Below are positions 8,351 to 14,725 of a stretch of 17,153 nucleotides of DNA, in pieces. The notes below the pieces were generated by a model. The model had not been told where the DNA came from. It worked only from the letters and a program-made list of their open reading frames with translations, and did not search any database. Source of the stretch: Euryarchaeota archaeon UBA250 (GTDB lineage Archaea > Thermoplasmatota > Poseidoniia > Poseidoniales > Thalassarchaeaceae); NCBI GenBank assembly GCA_002504845.1, contig DATW01000007.1:1-17153 (forward strand), given 5' to 3'. Both the position numbers and the translations under genes were made by a program. The first letter of the stretch is position 1, and every line of letters starts with the position of its first letter.

Positions 8351-8632
8351 ATGGTAAAGCGCCCACGTAAGGTAATGCGTTACAGCCCATCTGCTGGCAA
8401 GCACACCGAGCATACGGTGGAGCGCGTCAAGAAGCGCCGCGCGAGTGAGCTCAAATGGGGTCAGCGTAGATTCCGAAGAGTTACCGCTGGATACCGTGGT
8501 TTCCCTCGTCCAAAACCTTCAGGAGAGAAACCCACAAAACGTGTGAATCTGTTGTACAGGTGTACTGAAACTGGCAAGGCGCACCAACCTGCAGCTAAGA
8601 GGGCGAAGAAATTCGAACTCGTGGATAGGTGA
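8351..8632 (+). CDS. rpl44e: 50S ribosomal protein eL42 (L44e) lacking most zinc ligands
   Basis: Large-subunit protein near the tRNA E site, 93 residues. Family signatures: KHTEHTV at 17-23, LKWGQRRFRRVT at 34-45, GFPRPKP at 50-56, KPTKRVNL at 60-67 and KKFELV near the C-terminus. Usual archaeal members carry a zinc site made from a Tyr-Cys-Pro-x-Cys pair near residue 12 and a Cys-x-x-Cys pair near residue 71. Here the first pair is Ser12 and Ala15, and of the second only Cys71 remains (position 74 is Thr). I re-read these codons in the DNA and they are unambiguous. The ATG at 8351 follows GGTGGT by 4 bases. It is the first gene of the operon, and its stop overlaps the eS27 ribosome binding site. 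Confidence 0.93.
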   Translation: MVKRPRKVMRYSPSAGKHTEHTVERVKKRRASELKWGQRRFRRVTAGYRGFPRPKPSGEKPTKRVNLLYRCTETGKAHQPAAKRAKKFELVDR

Positions 8633-8633
8633 T
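8627..8633 (+). promoter_or_regulatory. Ribosome binding site of eS27, overlapping the eL42 stop
   Basis: AGGTGAT, four bases before the ATG at 8638. It contains the TGA stop of eL42, which suggests coupled translation, and favours 8638 over an in-frame GTG at 8629. Confidence 0.65.
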
Positions 8634-8637
8634 CCAG

Positions 8638-8811
8638 ATGGCCGGTGCAAGTTTTCTCAGAGTTAGTTGCAATGACTGCGGTAACGAGGCCGTGGTGTTT
8701 AGTCGTGCATCTTCCGTCATATCGTGCCCCGTGTGCGGGAGCACGCTAGCAGTGCCAAAGGGCGGCAAGGCCGATTTGGTAGGCAGCAGTTTAACAGAAA
8801 TCCTCGAGTGA
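8638..8811 (+). CDS. rps27e: 30S ribosomal protein eS27 (S27e)
   Basis: Small-subunit zinc-ribbon protein, 57 residues. The four cysteines are intact: Cys11 and Cys14 (CNDC), Cys30 and Cys33 (CPVC). It also has the family segment with NEAVVFSRASS between the knuckles and LAVPKGGKADL after them. The start at ATG 8638 is chosen because AGGTGAT sits 4 bases before it; the GTG at 8629 would add three residues and overlap the eL42 stop. It follows eL42 by 5 bases and precedes aIF2-alpha by 13. The order eL42-eS27-aIF2-alpha-Nop10-PAC2 is a known conserved archaeal arrangement. Confidence 0.95.
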   Translation: MAGASFLRVSCNDCGNEAVVFSRASSVISCPVCGSTLAVPKGGKADLVGSSLTEILE

Positions 8812-8817
8812 AGGGGG
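8811..8817 (+). promoter_or_regulatory. Ribosome binding site supporting the TTG start of aIF2-alpha
   Basis: AAGGGGG, seven bases before the TTG at 8825. No ATG or GTG fits the conserved N-terminus of aIF2-alpha, so this site supports a TTG start. It begins at the last base of the eS27 stop. Confidence 0.55.
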
Positions 8818-8824
8818 TTCGACA

Positions 8825-9610
8825 TTGGCTCGTAAGGAATATTGGCCCGAGGAAGGAGATCTCCTCGTCTGCGTAGTGAAATCCGTAAGCGACAAGGGCG
8901 CCTACCTAGAGATAGACGGGATGGACGGCGCGGAAGGATTCGTATTCATAGGAGAAGTCGCAGCAGGATGGGTAAAATCCGTAAGATCTCACTTGAGAGA
9001 GGGTCAGCGGGTTGTGGCGAAGGCAATAGGTGTGAAGCGTGATCGTGGCAGAATTGATCTTTCCATAAAATCAGTTTCCGAGGAGCGCCGTAGAGATGCC
9101 CTCCAGTTCTGGAAGAACGAGCAGCGAGCCGGACAAATAATGAAGGTCGCCGCTGATAGAATCGGATGGTCCGAAGACGAATTGGATTCGACTTCGGATG
9201 ACCTGGCGGATTCTTTCGGGTCTTTGTACGGAGCCCTGGAAGAGGCTGCGGCTGATTCAAGTGCCTTGGATAATGCTGGTTTCAAGGGGAAGTGGATTGC
9301 TACCGTAGTAGAACTCGCTGTCGAAAATATCGTTCCTGAGTCAGTGCATCTCAAGGGGAATTTCCACGTAGAGATATGGTCAAGCGAAGGTGTTTCAGGG
9401 ATTCAAGAGGTGTTGGAAAAGGCTGAGGCCAGCATAGAAGGAATGGACGAAGTCGTACTTACGTGCCACTACGACGGAGCACCGAATTACAGAGTCGAAG
9501 TGGAAGGTCCGGATTACGATTCTGCCGAGTCAGCATGGAATGCCTGTGTTGAAGCTGCAGAGTCCGCGATGAAGGCGTATGACGGCAATTTCTCGGCTGA
9601 GCGCGTCTGA
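8825..9610 (+). CDS. eif2a: Translation initiation factor aIF2 subunit alpha
   Basis: Alpha subunit of the heterotrimeric factor that brings initiator Met-tRNA to the small ribosomal subunit. 261 residues, the usual archaeal length. Residues about 10-85 are an S1/OB domain: PEEGDLLVCVV, GAEGFVFIGEVAAGWVKSVR, then LREGQRVVAKAIGVKRDRGRIDLSIK. A helical domain covers about 88-165, and an alpha/beta domain about 170-255 binds the gamma subunit in the family. The start is TTG, an uncommon codon, but the MARKEYWPEEGDL beginning fits the family and a purine-rich site lies 7 bases upstream. The stop TGA overlaps the Nop10 ATG by one base if Nop10 starts at 9610. Confidence 0.96.
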   Translation: MARKEYWPEEGDLLVCVVKSVSDKGAYLEIDGMDGAEGFVFIGEVAAGWVKSVRSHLREGQRVVAKAIGVKRDRGRIDLSIKSVSEERRRDALQFWKNEQRAGQIMKVAADRIGWSEDELDSTSDDLADSFGSLYGALEEAAADSSALDNAGFKGKWIATVVELAVENIVPESVHLKGNFHVEIWSSEGVSGIQEVLEKAEASIEGMDEVVLTCHYDGAPNYRVEVEGPDYDSAESAWNACVEAAESAMKAYDGNFSAERV

Positions 9611-9873
9611 TGCCCGCAATACTTCATGAACCCGGTGCGAGGGATCGACTTGCGTTCATGCCTCGAACAATGTTGCAACGATGCCCCGCATGCTCGTCAT
9701 ACGGATTCTCTAGAGAATGCGATTGTGGCGAAACCAGAGTTGCGGTAGCACCACTCCGTTTCTCTCCAGAAGACCCTCAGGGGGATAGACGGCGGCAAAG
9801 AGAAGGCTGGGGCTCAGAAGAATGGGTGAAAAATCTCCCTACTCCGAGGAAGGAAGGTGAGGAGGAAGAATGA
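9610..9873 (+). CDS. nop10: H/ACA RNP protein Nop10
   Basis: Small protein of the H/ACA guide RNP, which makes pseudouridines in rRNA and supports ribosome biogenesis. The core RCPACSSYGF, then ECDCGETR and PLRFSPEDPQGDRRR, matches Nop10. The second metal knuckle is Cys-x-Cys (37, 39) instead of Cys-x-x-Cys, a variation. The first ATG (9610) overlaps the aIF2-alpha stop in TGATG and gives 87 residues, longer than the usual 55-60. Internal ATGs at 9658 and 9670 would give more typical N-termini (MPRTMLQRC or MLQRC), so the true start is uncertain. The C-terminus is an acidic Glu-rich tail. The stop overlaps the ATG of the next gene. Confidence 0.87.
   Translation: MPAILHEPGARDRLAFMPRTMLQRCPACSSYGFSRECDCGETRVAVAPLRFSPEDPQGDRRRQREGWGSEEWVKNLPTPRKEGEEEE
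9856..9865 (+). promoter_or_regulatory. Ribosome binding site of the PAC2 gene inside nop10
   Basis: GGTGAGGAGG, four bases before the ATG at 9870 and inside the last codons of nop10, where it also encodes part of the acidic tail. It is strong and supports translation of the overlapping PAC2 gene. Confidence 0.65.
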
Positions 9874-10619
9874 GTCGAACAAAGATTCAGCAGATTTGCG
9901 ATGTCCCCGTTCATGACGCCATTATCGAGGCGGTTCCAGGGATTGGGAATGTGGGTAAACTCGTAGTTGATGGCTTAGTGGCGTCTTACGATTCGAAGAT
10001 AATAGCCAGAATACTTCATCCAGACATGCCGCCACACGCGACTCTTGATTCAGAGGGCCTACTTCGCCCCCCGCATCTCTCAATTCATTCGGTAAATATT
10101 GGGGCTCAGACGGTTCTCTGTATCTGCTCAGACGCTCAGCCAACTACTGCAGCAGGCCAATATGAGGTGGCAGAATCAATTCTCGATTTCGTAAAGGATC
10201 ATAGTGATTCTCGGCTGTACGTGTTGGCTGGCCTGGCAATGGACCCAGAGGCCCAAGGAATACACGTTGTTTGCTCGGAAGAAAGTACCAGGGGGTCGAT
10301 GGAGGAGCATGGTATAGAGGTTAGAACGGGTCAACCAGAATCAGGGATGATTGGGCTGGCAGGACTATTGGTTTCTCTTGCCCCGCTCCACAAAGTGGAA
10401 GCGATTGGCCTTGTTGCGGACACCGTTGGTGGTGCCACGGATGCCAGAGCAGCGGAACGGCTATCCATGTTCGTTCAGGATAAGTTCGGATTGAACATTG
10501 GAATGGATCTCGATAGGACGCAGGCGATTGCCTCCAGACTGCTAGAGAGTGTCGGGATATCCGAGGCAGCTATTGCAGAGATATCAGGCGAGCATGGCTA
10601 TGGCGATTTATACGTCTGA
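9870..10619 (+). CDS. PAC2-family proteasome assembly chaperone
   Basis: 249 residues of the PAC2/PbaB family, archaeal relatives of eukaryotic 20S proteasome assembly chaperones. Signatures: an early Gly-rich PGIGNVGKLVVDGLV (about 24-38), a central nucleoside-phosphorylase-like core with YEVAESILDFV and LYVLAGLA, then GMIGLAGLLVSLAP (about 159-172), and a helical C-terminal part. The ATG overlaps the nop10 stop by 3 bases (ATGA), and a strong purine-rich site lies 4 bases upstream. The place after aIF2-alpha and Nop10 is conserved across archaea. pepE follows after 8 bases. Whether this copy acts as a proteasome chaperone or in another PAC2 role cannot be told from sequence. Confidence 0.88.
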   Translation: MSRTKIQQICDVPVHDAIIEAVPGIGNVGKLVVDGLVASYDSKIIARILHPDMPPHATLDSEGLLRPPHLSIHSVNIGAQTVLCICSDAQPTTAAGQYEVAESILDFVKDHSDSRLYVLAGLAMDPEAQGIHVVCSEESTRGSMEEHGIEVRTGQPESGMIGLAGLLVSLAPLHKVEAIGLVADTVGGATDARAAERLSMFVQDKFGLNIGMDLDRTQAIASRLLESVGISEAAIAEISGEHGYGDLYV

Positions 10620-10627
10620 GTGGTCTT

Positions 10628-11341
10628 ATGAGGGTCCTGCTGGGGAGCGGTGGAATTGGAACTGAAGAGCGTCGATCCAAGTACATGGATTTGATTTCAG
10701 ATCACTTCAGAAATTCAGAAAATGTGGTTTTCATACCACTAGCAACACATGACCATGAAGGGCGGACTGCACGGTTGAAGGAGTCTCTCGGACCCATGGG
10801 GGCGAAGTTCCATGGATTGAATGTGGATCGCGGCGTCGAGCAGATACTTGCCGCTGACGGGGTGTACATGGGCGGAGGTAATTCCTTCCTGCTGAACAGG
10901 GATCTGCACAGATACGGTTTGATTGATGCGCTGAGGGATGTTGTGAAGCAAGGAATACCGTATCTCGGAGTCAGTGCTGGCAGCAATGTCGCTTGCCCGA
11001 CGATGATGACGACTAACGATATGCCGATTGTAATGCCGTCTTCGTATGAAGCGCTGGGCATAGTTCCCTTCCAGATAAATCCGCATTATTATCCTGGGAA
11101 AATAACCTTCTTCTCAGAAGGCGAGAGCAATGACCACTTCGGAGAGAGTCGTCGGCAGAGGATATCCGAGTACCATCAACACGAGTCGATTCCTGTTCTG
11201 GGTTTATGGGAAGGATCGTATGTGGAATGGGATGGTGCCAGAGGTCGTCTGATAGGTCGTGCTAGGGCATTCTTCAGAGATTCTGAGCCCATGAACTTCG
11301 AGGACGGGGCGTTATTCGATGGAAACCTGGCTCTCGATTAA
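10628..11341 (+). CDS. pepE: Dipeptidase E (alpha-aspartyl dipeptidase), peptidase family S51
   Basis: Cytosolic serine peptidase that splits dipeptides with N-terminal aspartate. 237 residues, close to bacterial PepE. Nucleophile Ser116 lies in GVSAGSN, followed by VACPTMMTTNDMPIV, nearly the E. coli sequence. MGGGNSF (81-87) and NPHYYPG (151-157, with His153 the likely catalytic histidine) complete the family pattern. GESRRQRI near 172-180 also matches. The ATG at 10628 is 8 bases after the PAC2 stop, so it is probably the last gene of the operon. It ends 4 bases before the stop of a convergent gene. The close match to bacterial enzymes suggests transfer from bacteria, though phylogeny would be needed. 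Confidence 0.94.
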   Translation: MRVLLGSGGIGTEERRSKYMDLISDHFRNSENVVFIPLATHDHEGRTARLKESLGPMGAKFHGLNVDRGVEQILAADGVYMGGGNSFLLNRDLHRYGLIDALRDVVKQGIPYLGVSAGSNVACPTMMTTNDMPIVMPSSYEALGIVPFQINPHYYPGKITFFSEGESNDHFGESRRQRISEYHQHESIPVLGLWEGSYVEWDGARGRLIGRARAFFRDSEPMNFEDGALFDGNLALD

Positions 11342-11345
11342 TCAT

Positions 11346-11546
11346 TCATCCGCCTGATGAAACTATGACTAATTCGAGTGTCAAATCCCCTTCTATGACG
11401 GAATTGTGAGGTACGATTGTATCGTCGTACACTGCTAGGACAGTGGATGCGTGTATACCCAATTCTTTGAGCACATCCAGGATTGTCGCAGGGGCTTGGA
11501 TCTCCACAACGTGGTCCTGATTCAGATGGTTGACTGTGACGCGCAT
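11346..11546 (-). CDS. ThiS/MoaD/SAMP-like small beta-grasp protein ending in Gly-Gly
   Basis: 66 residues from the ATG at 11546. The pattern MRVTVNHLNQDHVVEI, then ATILDVLKELG, an exposed strand with VLAVYDDTIV, GDLTLELVIVSSGG, is that of ubiquitin-fold sulfur carriers and archaeal modifier proteins (SAMPs). The C-terminal Gly-Gly is the site activated by E1/MoeB-like enzymes. It could serve thiamine, molybdopterin or tRNA thiolation, or be a protein modifier; the window has no partner enzyme to decide. The frame is open far upstream, but that part reads antisense through the tRNA gene and is not protein. It lies tail to tail with pepE, 4 bases apart. Confidence 0.85.
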   Translation of the reverse strand: MRVTVNHLNQDHVVEIQAPATILDVLKELGIHASTVLAVYDDTIVPHNSVIEGDLTLELVIVSSGG

Positions 11547-11567
11547 GGAGGGGCTGCACCTGAACAG

Positions 11568-11574
11568 GCTTATG
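11568..11574 (+). promoter_or_regulatory. Possible TATA box of the tRNA-Ser gene
   Basis: GCTTATG, centred about 30 bases before the mature tRNA 5' end, a plausible archaeal TATA distance. The match is weak. The same bases lie 22-28 bases before the minus-strand modifier gene start, so both genes may compete for this stretch. Confidence 0.28.
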
Positions 11575-11600
11575 TCTGATTCGCAGGACGGCCGGACGCT

Positions 11601-11686
11601 GCCGAGATCGCATAGCCCGGTATTGCGGTGGATTCGAAATCCACTGTCCCTTGGACGCGGGGGTTCAAATCCCTCTCTCGGCGCCA
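11601..11686 (+). tRNA. tRNA-Ser (anticodon CGA), CCA encoded
   Basis: Folded by hand. Acceptor GCCGAGA (11601-11607) pairs fully with TCTCGGC (11676-11682); the discriminator is G11683 and CCA is encoded at 11684-11686. D stem GCA/TGC at 11610-11612 and 11624-11626. Anticodon stem GTGGA/TCCAC flanks the loop TTCGAAA, with anticodon CGA at 11635-11637, so it reads UCG. The long variable arm has a GTCC/GGAC stem, the class II feature of serine tRNAs. The T stem GGGGG/CCCTC holds one G-T pair around TTCAAAT. No intron. G73 is also typical of tRNA-Ser. Confidence 0.96.
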
Positions 11687-11715
11687 TCTGTGCCAGAGCG
11701 TAGCGATTGAGGCTG

Positions 11716-13542
11716 TTATGCCTCGTCATCGATAACCACGACGCGTGTACCGGGGCCCATCTTGATTTGCGGGCGTCCCGCCCATTCCCCGACTTCCCCA
11801 TTCAGTACACCGATAACATCGCCCCTGGAGATAGACGCTGCTGCTGTTGGTATGAACTGCTTGAACGCGACTGCGGATGCAGACCCAGAGGCGTCGACCA
11901 ATGTGATAGCCCATCTGCTAACTGAAGCTCCGTCAGGATATGCATCAATCGACCAGACCCTCCCCACAACAGAGACCCTCGTCTCTATATCCACTATGGA
12001 TGCCTCGTCTCCTTCCTCTGCAGGAGATATGGATGACAAGCTATCAAGATCGAGATTCAATTGTCCTTTCCAAAGCGAAGGCATCGCATTGTCCACGCGT
12101 ACCCTCGATCCTTCTTTGATTGATCTTGTTACCCTCTTTGGGCCGCCCATCCGATGCGGTCTGACAGTGGCCCTATCCCACCCATCCACCATGGTGAACC
12201 TCACATCAACGGTCTCGTCTTCATTCAGATCCGGACCGGTTAGCCTGGATACGTCTCCAATTGCAGAGAAACGAGTTCTGATCGCCTGCAATGGAGTGAT
12301 GTCCCAGGTGTGCCCAAAACGCTGAATCGTTTCCATTTGTATCAGATTTGGCTCTTGGTTCGATCCTTCACAGAAACCAGCATACTCGCACCTGTTGCAT
12401 CGGGCCCTGGTGTCGGATTCAACTGATTGACCATCGGGGACGCCACCATCCTTGAATCTCCGAAGAGGTGCCGGCTCTGCAGGGCATTCTTCGATAGATG
12501 GGTTGCTCCCCCTTATCTTCGAGTACAACTCGAATAGGTCCCTGTCCATCGATTCCATTTCTTCCACAGCGGGCATGACGACGTCTTTCGGGTCTCCCGC
12601 ACCAAGATACCAGATTGCTAAACCGGTTACGGTTTCTTTACGCTCGTGAGTGGCCCACCAAAGCCATCCGTACATCCTCAGCTGGTCCAGATAGCCATGA
12701 GACCTATCTCCTCTTCCTACTGAGGCCTTGATATCGATTATCCGAGTGGCTCCATCCCACCTGTAGACAAGGTCATATTCTCCCTGGAACCATCCGCCTG
12801 GGTGCGTTGAGGTCTGAGTGAAAGATGCTGCATCGGGGTCCACGAACCATGGTCTTGCGATCTCCCATGCTTCTACGACATGCATATCTGACCCGATGTC
12901 ATAGGCTGCATGGCTAGGACTGCTCCAATCACGGGGAAACCCATCAGGGGCTGGCCAGGCAGGTCTAGATTTCCCTGAACGCCACGCATCCACATCCACA
13001 TCCTCTGAATTTAGGCATTCTTCGACTTCTTGCAGGTGTAGATCTATGCCTCTCAGGACCATGGAGAGGCATTGGTCTGGGTCTGCATCTTCAACCGTGC
13101 CTTTCCTATTCGGATTTGCTGCCCAATCATCGCACGCCTCGTCCCAGCATCGCTGGAAGTGGACCTGAGCACGCGCATGTGCCCATATCCTCAATGAATC
13201 CATGTCTGACGGGCGAAGAGGCTTCTCGACTGGTTCAATTCTTGGGCCGGGCCAATTGGATGGATCGTCCCATTCAGGGGCCCCGTCCTTGTTCAGAGGG
13301 GTGGACATCGCGTCTTCATCCTCTGCAAGATGAAGAGACGGCGAATCACGCATGACTCTGCAAATACACGCCTCTGCTGCATTTCCGCGAATTATTTGTG
13401 GTGGCAGCGGGGTCTTCAGACGACGTTCCCATCCATAGTACCAGTATCTCGGACAGTTCCTGTAAGCAATCACCTGTGAGGCTGAGAGCCTTCGGTAGGG
13501 ATCTACAGAAGATACCTTTTGATCGATGGTGCTTACCGGCAT
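11716..13542 (-). CDS. Cas4/RecB-like Fe-S PD-(D/E)XK nuclease with C-terminal OB-like domains
   Basis: 608 residues from the ATG at 13542. N-terminal SASQVIAYRNCPRYWYYGW gives the first cysteine (Cys30) of a Cas4/AddB/Dna2-type cluster; the other three are Cys382, Cys385 and Cys391 (CNRCEYAGFC). Between them is the nuclease core: GEYDLVYRW with Asp257, IDIKAS with Asp270 and Lys272, then QLRMYGWLWW. An acidic, Trp-rich insertion of about 200 residues separates the first cysteine from the core. The C-terminal part (about 440-605) looks like one or two OB folds, the clearest being VSVVGRVWSIDAYPDG through VIGVLNGEVGEW, as in RPA-type proteins. It is probably a DNA-repair nuclease. The frame reaches a TTG at 13608 inside the previous gene, but a purine-rich AGGGAAAGGGA precedes the ATG. 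No CRISPR genes lie nearby. Confidence 0.85.
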   Translation of the reverse strand: MPVSTIDQKVSSVDPYRRLSASQVIAYRNCPRYWYYGWERRLKTPLPPQIIRGNAAEACICRVMRDSPSLHLAEDEDAMSTPLNKDGAPEWDDPSNWPGPRIEPVEKPLRPSDMDSLRIWAHARAQVHFQRCWDEACDDWAANPNRKGTVEDADPDQCLSMVLRGIDLHLQEVEECLNSEDVDVDAWRSGKSRPAWPAPDGFPRDWSSPSHAAYDIGSDMHVVEAWEIARPWFVDPDAASFTQTSTHPGGWFQGEYDLVYRWDGATRIIDIKASVGRGDRSHGYLDQLRMYGWLWWATHERKETVTGLAIWYLGAGDPKDVVMPAVEEMESMDRDLFELYSKIRGSNPSIEECPAEPAPLRRFKDGGVPDGQSVESDTRARCNRCEYAGFCEGSNQEPNLIQMETIQRFGHTWDITPLQAIRTRFSAIGDVSRLTGPDLNEDETVDVRFTMVDGWDRATVRPHRMGGPKRVTRSIKEGSRVRVDNAMPSLWKGQLNLDLDSLSSISPAEEGDEASIVDIETRVSVVGRVWSIDAYPDGASVSRWAITLVDASGSASAVAFKQFIPTAAASISRGDVIGVLNGEVGEWAGRPQIKMGPGTRVVVIDDEA

Positions 13543-13573
13543 CGAAAGTCCCTTTCCCTCATGGCTCTTAATT

Positions 13574-14725
13574 TCAATCGCCTGAATCCGCACTATTGAG
13601 ATAGACAATTGTCATCTCAAGTCGTTCGTGAGTGGGGTGCACCTCGACAAATGCTACTGGAGCCTCGACGGCATCGCTGATCTCCTCTGCTGTGGAAAGA
13701 GGAATTTCTATTCGGCCCCTCTCAGGATCATGATACAAGAATCTTCGAGGTAGGCCTGTTTCCCTAATTATTTCGTCCATGTAATCATCAGCTACTTCAT
13801 TCTCGCATTCGATCACTCCGAAGATGAGGGTCCCATCCTCTGTCAGTAATTCATGAGGTGCGATAGTAGCCTCGCCGCGTCTCAGGAATCTGTTTCTGAG
13901 TTGTCCTGCATCCTTGTAGACCGCTGTGCAGAACTTGAGATGGAAGCCGTATGGCTCGCGCACCACCCCATCAATGGGATCTGGCTTCCCAAGGGCAGCA
14001 GCAGCGACCCTGTCGCGCATGTTGATTGCCAGCTCGGCGGATCCCGCTGCTCCTGCGGTTATCTCATCGGAGAGATTGAATCCCCTAACTTCCATGTTAC
14101 CATGATTGCCGACGGTGATCTCAAGCTCATTCAGATTGAGGAATTGGATATCCATCTCCCTCATGTCTTCCAATGCGCCCATCAGCTCTTTTTCTTGGTC
14201 TGGCTCGCAGGGTATCTCGATTCCTGTTTGTATTCCTTGAGCGGTGCATGCCGAGATGACGCTGTCGTATTTCTTAGCATCCAAATCGAGGAGATGGAAT
14301 CGTATCTCATCGAGTCCCGCGTCGGCGAACTCTCTCGCGTATTCGGGTTTGAACGGGATGCTCGTATACATGTGCATGTGAAACGAAGGCCCGAATTCCT
14401 GTCTGAGCCTACGGATTCCTTCCAATGTGTGTTCCCTGTCCATCAACGGGTCGCCGCCGGTGATTCCGGCTCCCGTTGCGTTCATCGCCCTGGCCTCCTC
14501 GATTACCTCGTCGAATGAGGTGCAGGGACGCTCGTTGGCAAACATCATCTCAGCCTCCCTGCGATTCTCGGAAAGGGGGCAATAATCGCATTTCCAATGG
14601 CATTTTCCAGTGATGAACAAAACCAACTTTGACCCCATCTGGCACTGTATGCACCCCTCGGCCTCTTCGACCTCAGGGGCATCGAACAAAGTAGGAATCG
14701 TTGGGAGGGTCAGAGTCACGCTCAT
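13574..14725 (-). CDS. Radical SAM protein related to pyruvate formate-lyase activating enzymes (COG2108-like)
   Basis: 383 residues. The radical SAM motif is Cys42-x3-Cys46-x2-Cys49 (CHWKCDYC), which holds the 4Fe-4S cluster that cleaves S-adenosylmethionine. GAGITGGDPL near 91-100 is the SAM-binding glycine segment. An extra Cys25-x-x-Cys28 pair (CIQC) precedes the main motif, and a conserved-looking HLKFCTAVYKDAGQLRNRF block lies late in the protein. The type is the archaeal uncharacterised group related to pyruvate formate-lyase activases; its substrate is not known to me. The ATG overlaps the pdxT stop in ATGA, and the nuclease begins 31 bases after its stop, so the three genes probably form one operon. 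Confidence 0.87.
   Translation of the reverse strand: MSVTLTLPTIPTLFDAPEVEEAEGCIQCQMGSKLVLFITGKCHWKCDYCPLSENRREAEMMFANERPCTSFDEVIEEARAMNATGAGITGGDPLMDREHTLEGIRRLRQEFGPSFHMHMYTSIPFKPEYAREFADAGLDEIRFHLLDLDAKKYDSVISACTAQGIQTGIEIPCEPDQEKELMGALEDMREMDIQFLNLNELEITVGNHGNMEVRGFNLSDEITAGAAGSAELAINMRDRVAAAALGKPDPIDGVVREPYGFHLKFCTAVYKDAGQLRNRFLRRGEATIAPHELLTEDGTLIFGVIECENEVADDYMDEIIRETGLPRRFLYHDPERGRIEIPLSTAEEISDAVEAPVAFVEVHPTHERLEMTIVYLNSADSGD

Noticed and set aside
8351..8632. First reading of this protein as eL34
   Set aside because: KHTEHTV, WGQRRFRRVT, GFPRPKP and KKFEL are eL42 (L44e) signatures; the missing cysteines had obscured it.
11547..11801. N-terminal extension of the Gly-Gly protein containing a REGFEPPRP peptide
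   Set aside because: This peptide is the well-known false translation of a tRNA gene read antisense; the tRNA-Ser folds perfectly here and the protein starts at 11546.
11716..13542. CRISPR Cas4
   Set aside because: The cysteine and nuclease pattern is Cas4-like, but there is no repeat array or cas gene in the window, and the protein is about three times longer with OB-like domains.
13543..13608. TTG start of the nuclease within the radical SAM gene
   Set aside because: The ATG at 13542 has a purine-rich site upstream and the extra 22 residues show no nuclease motif.
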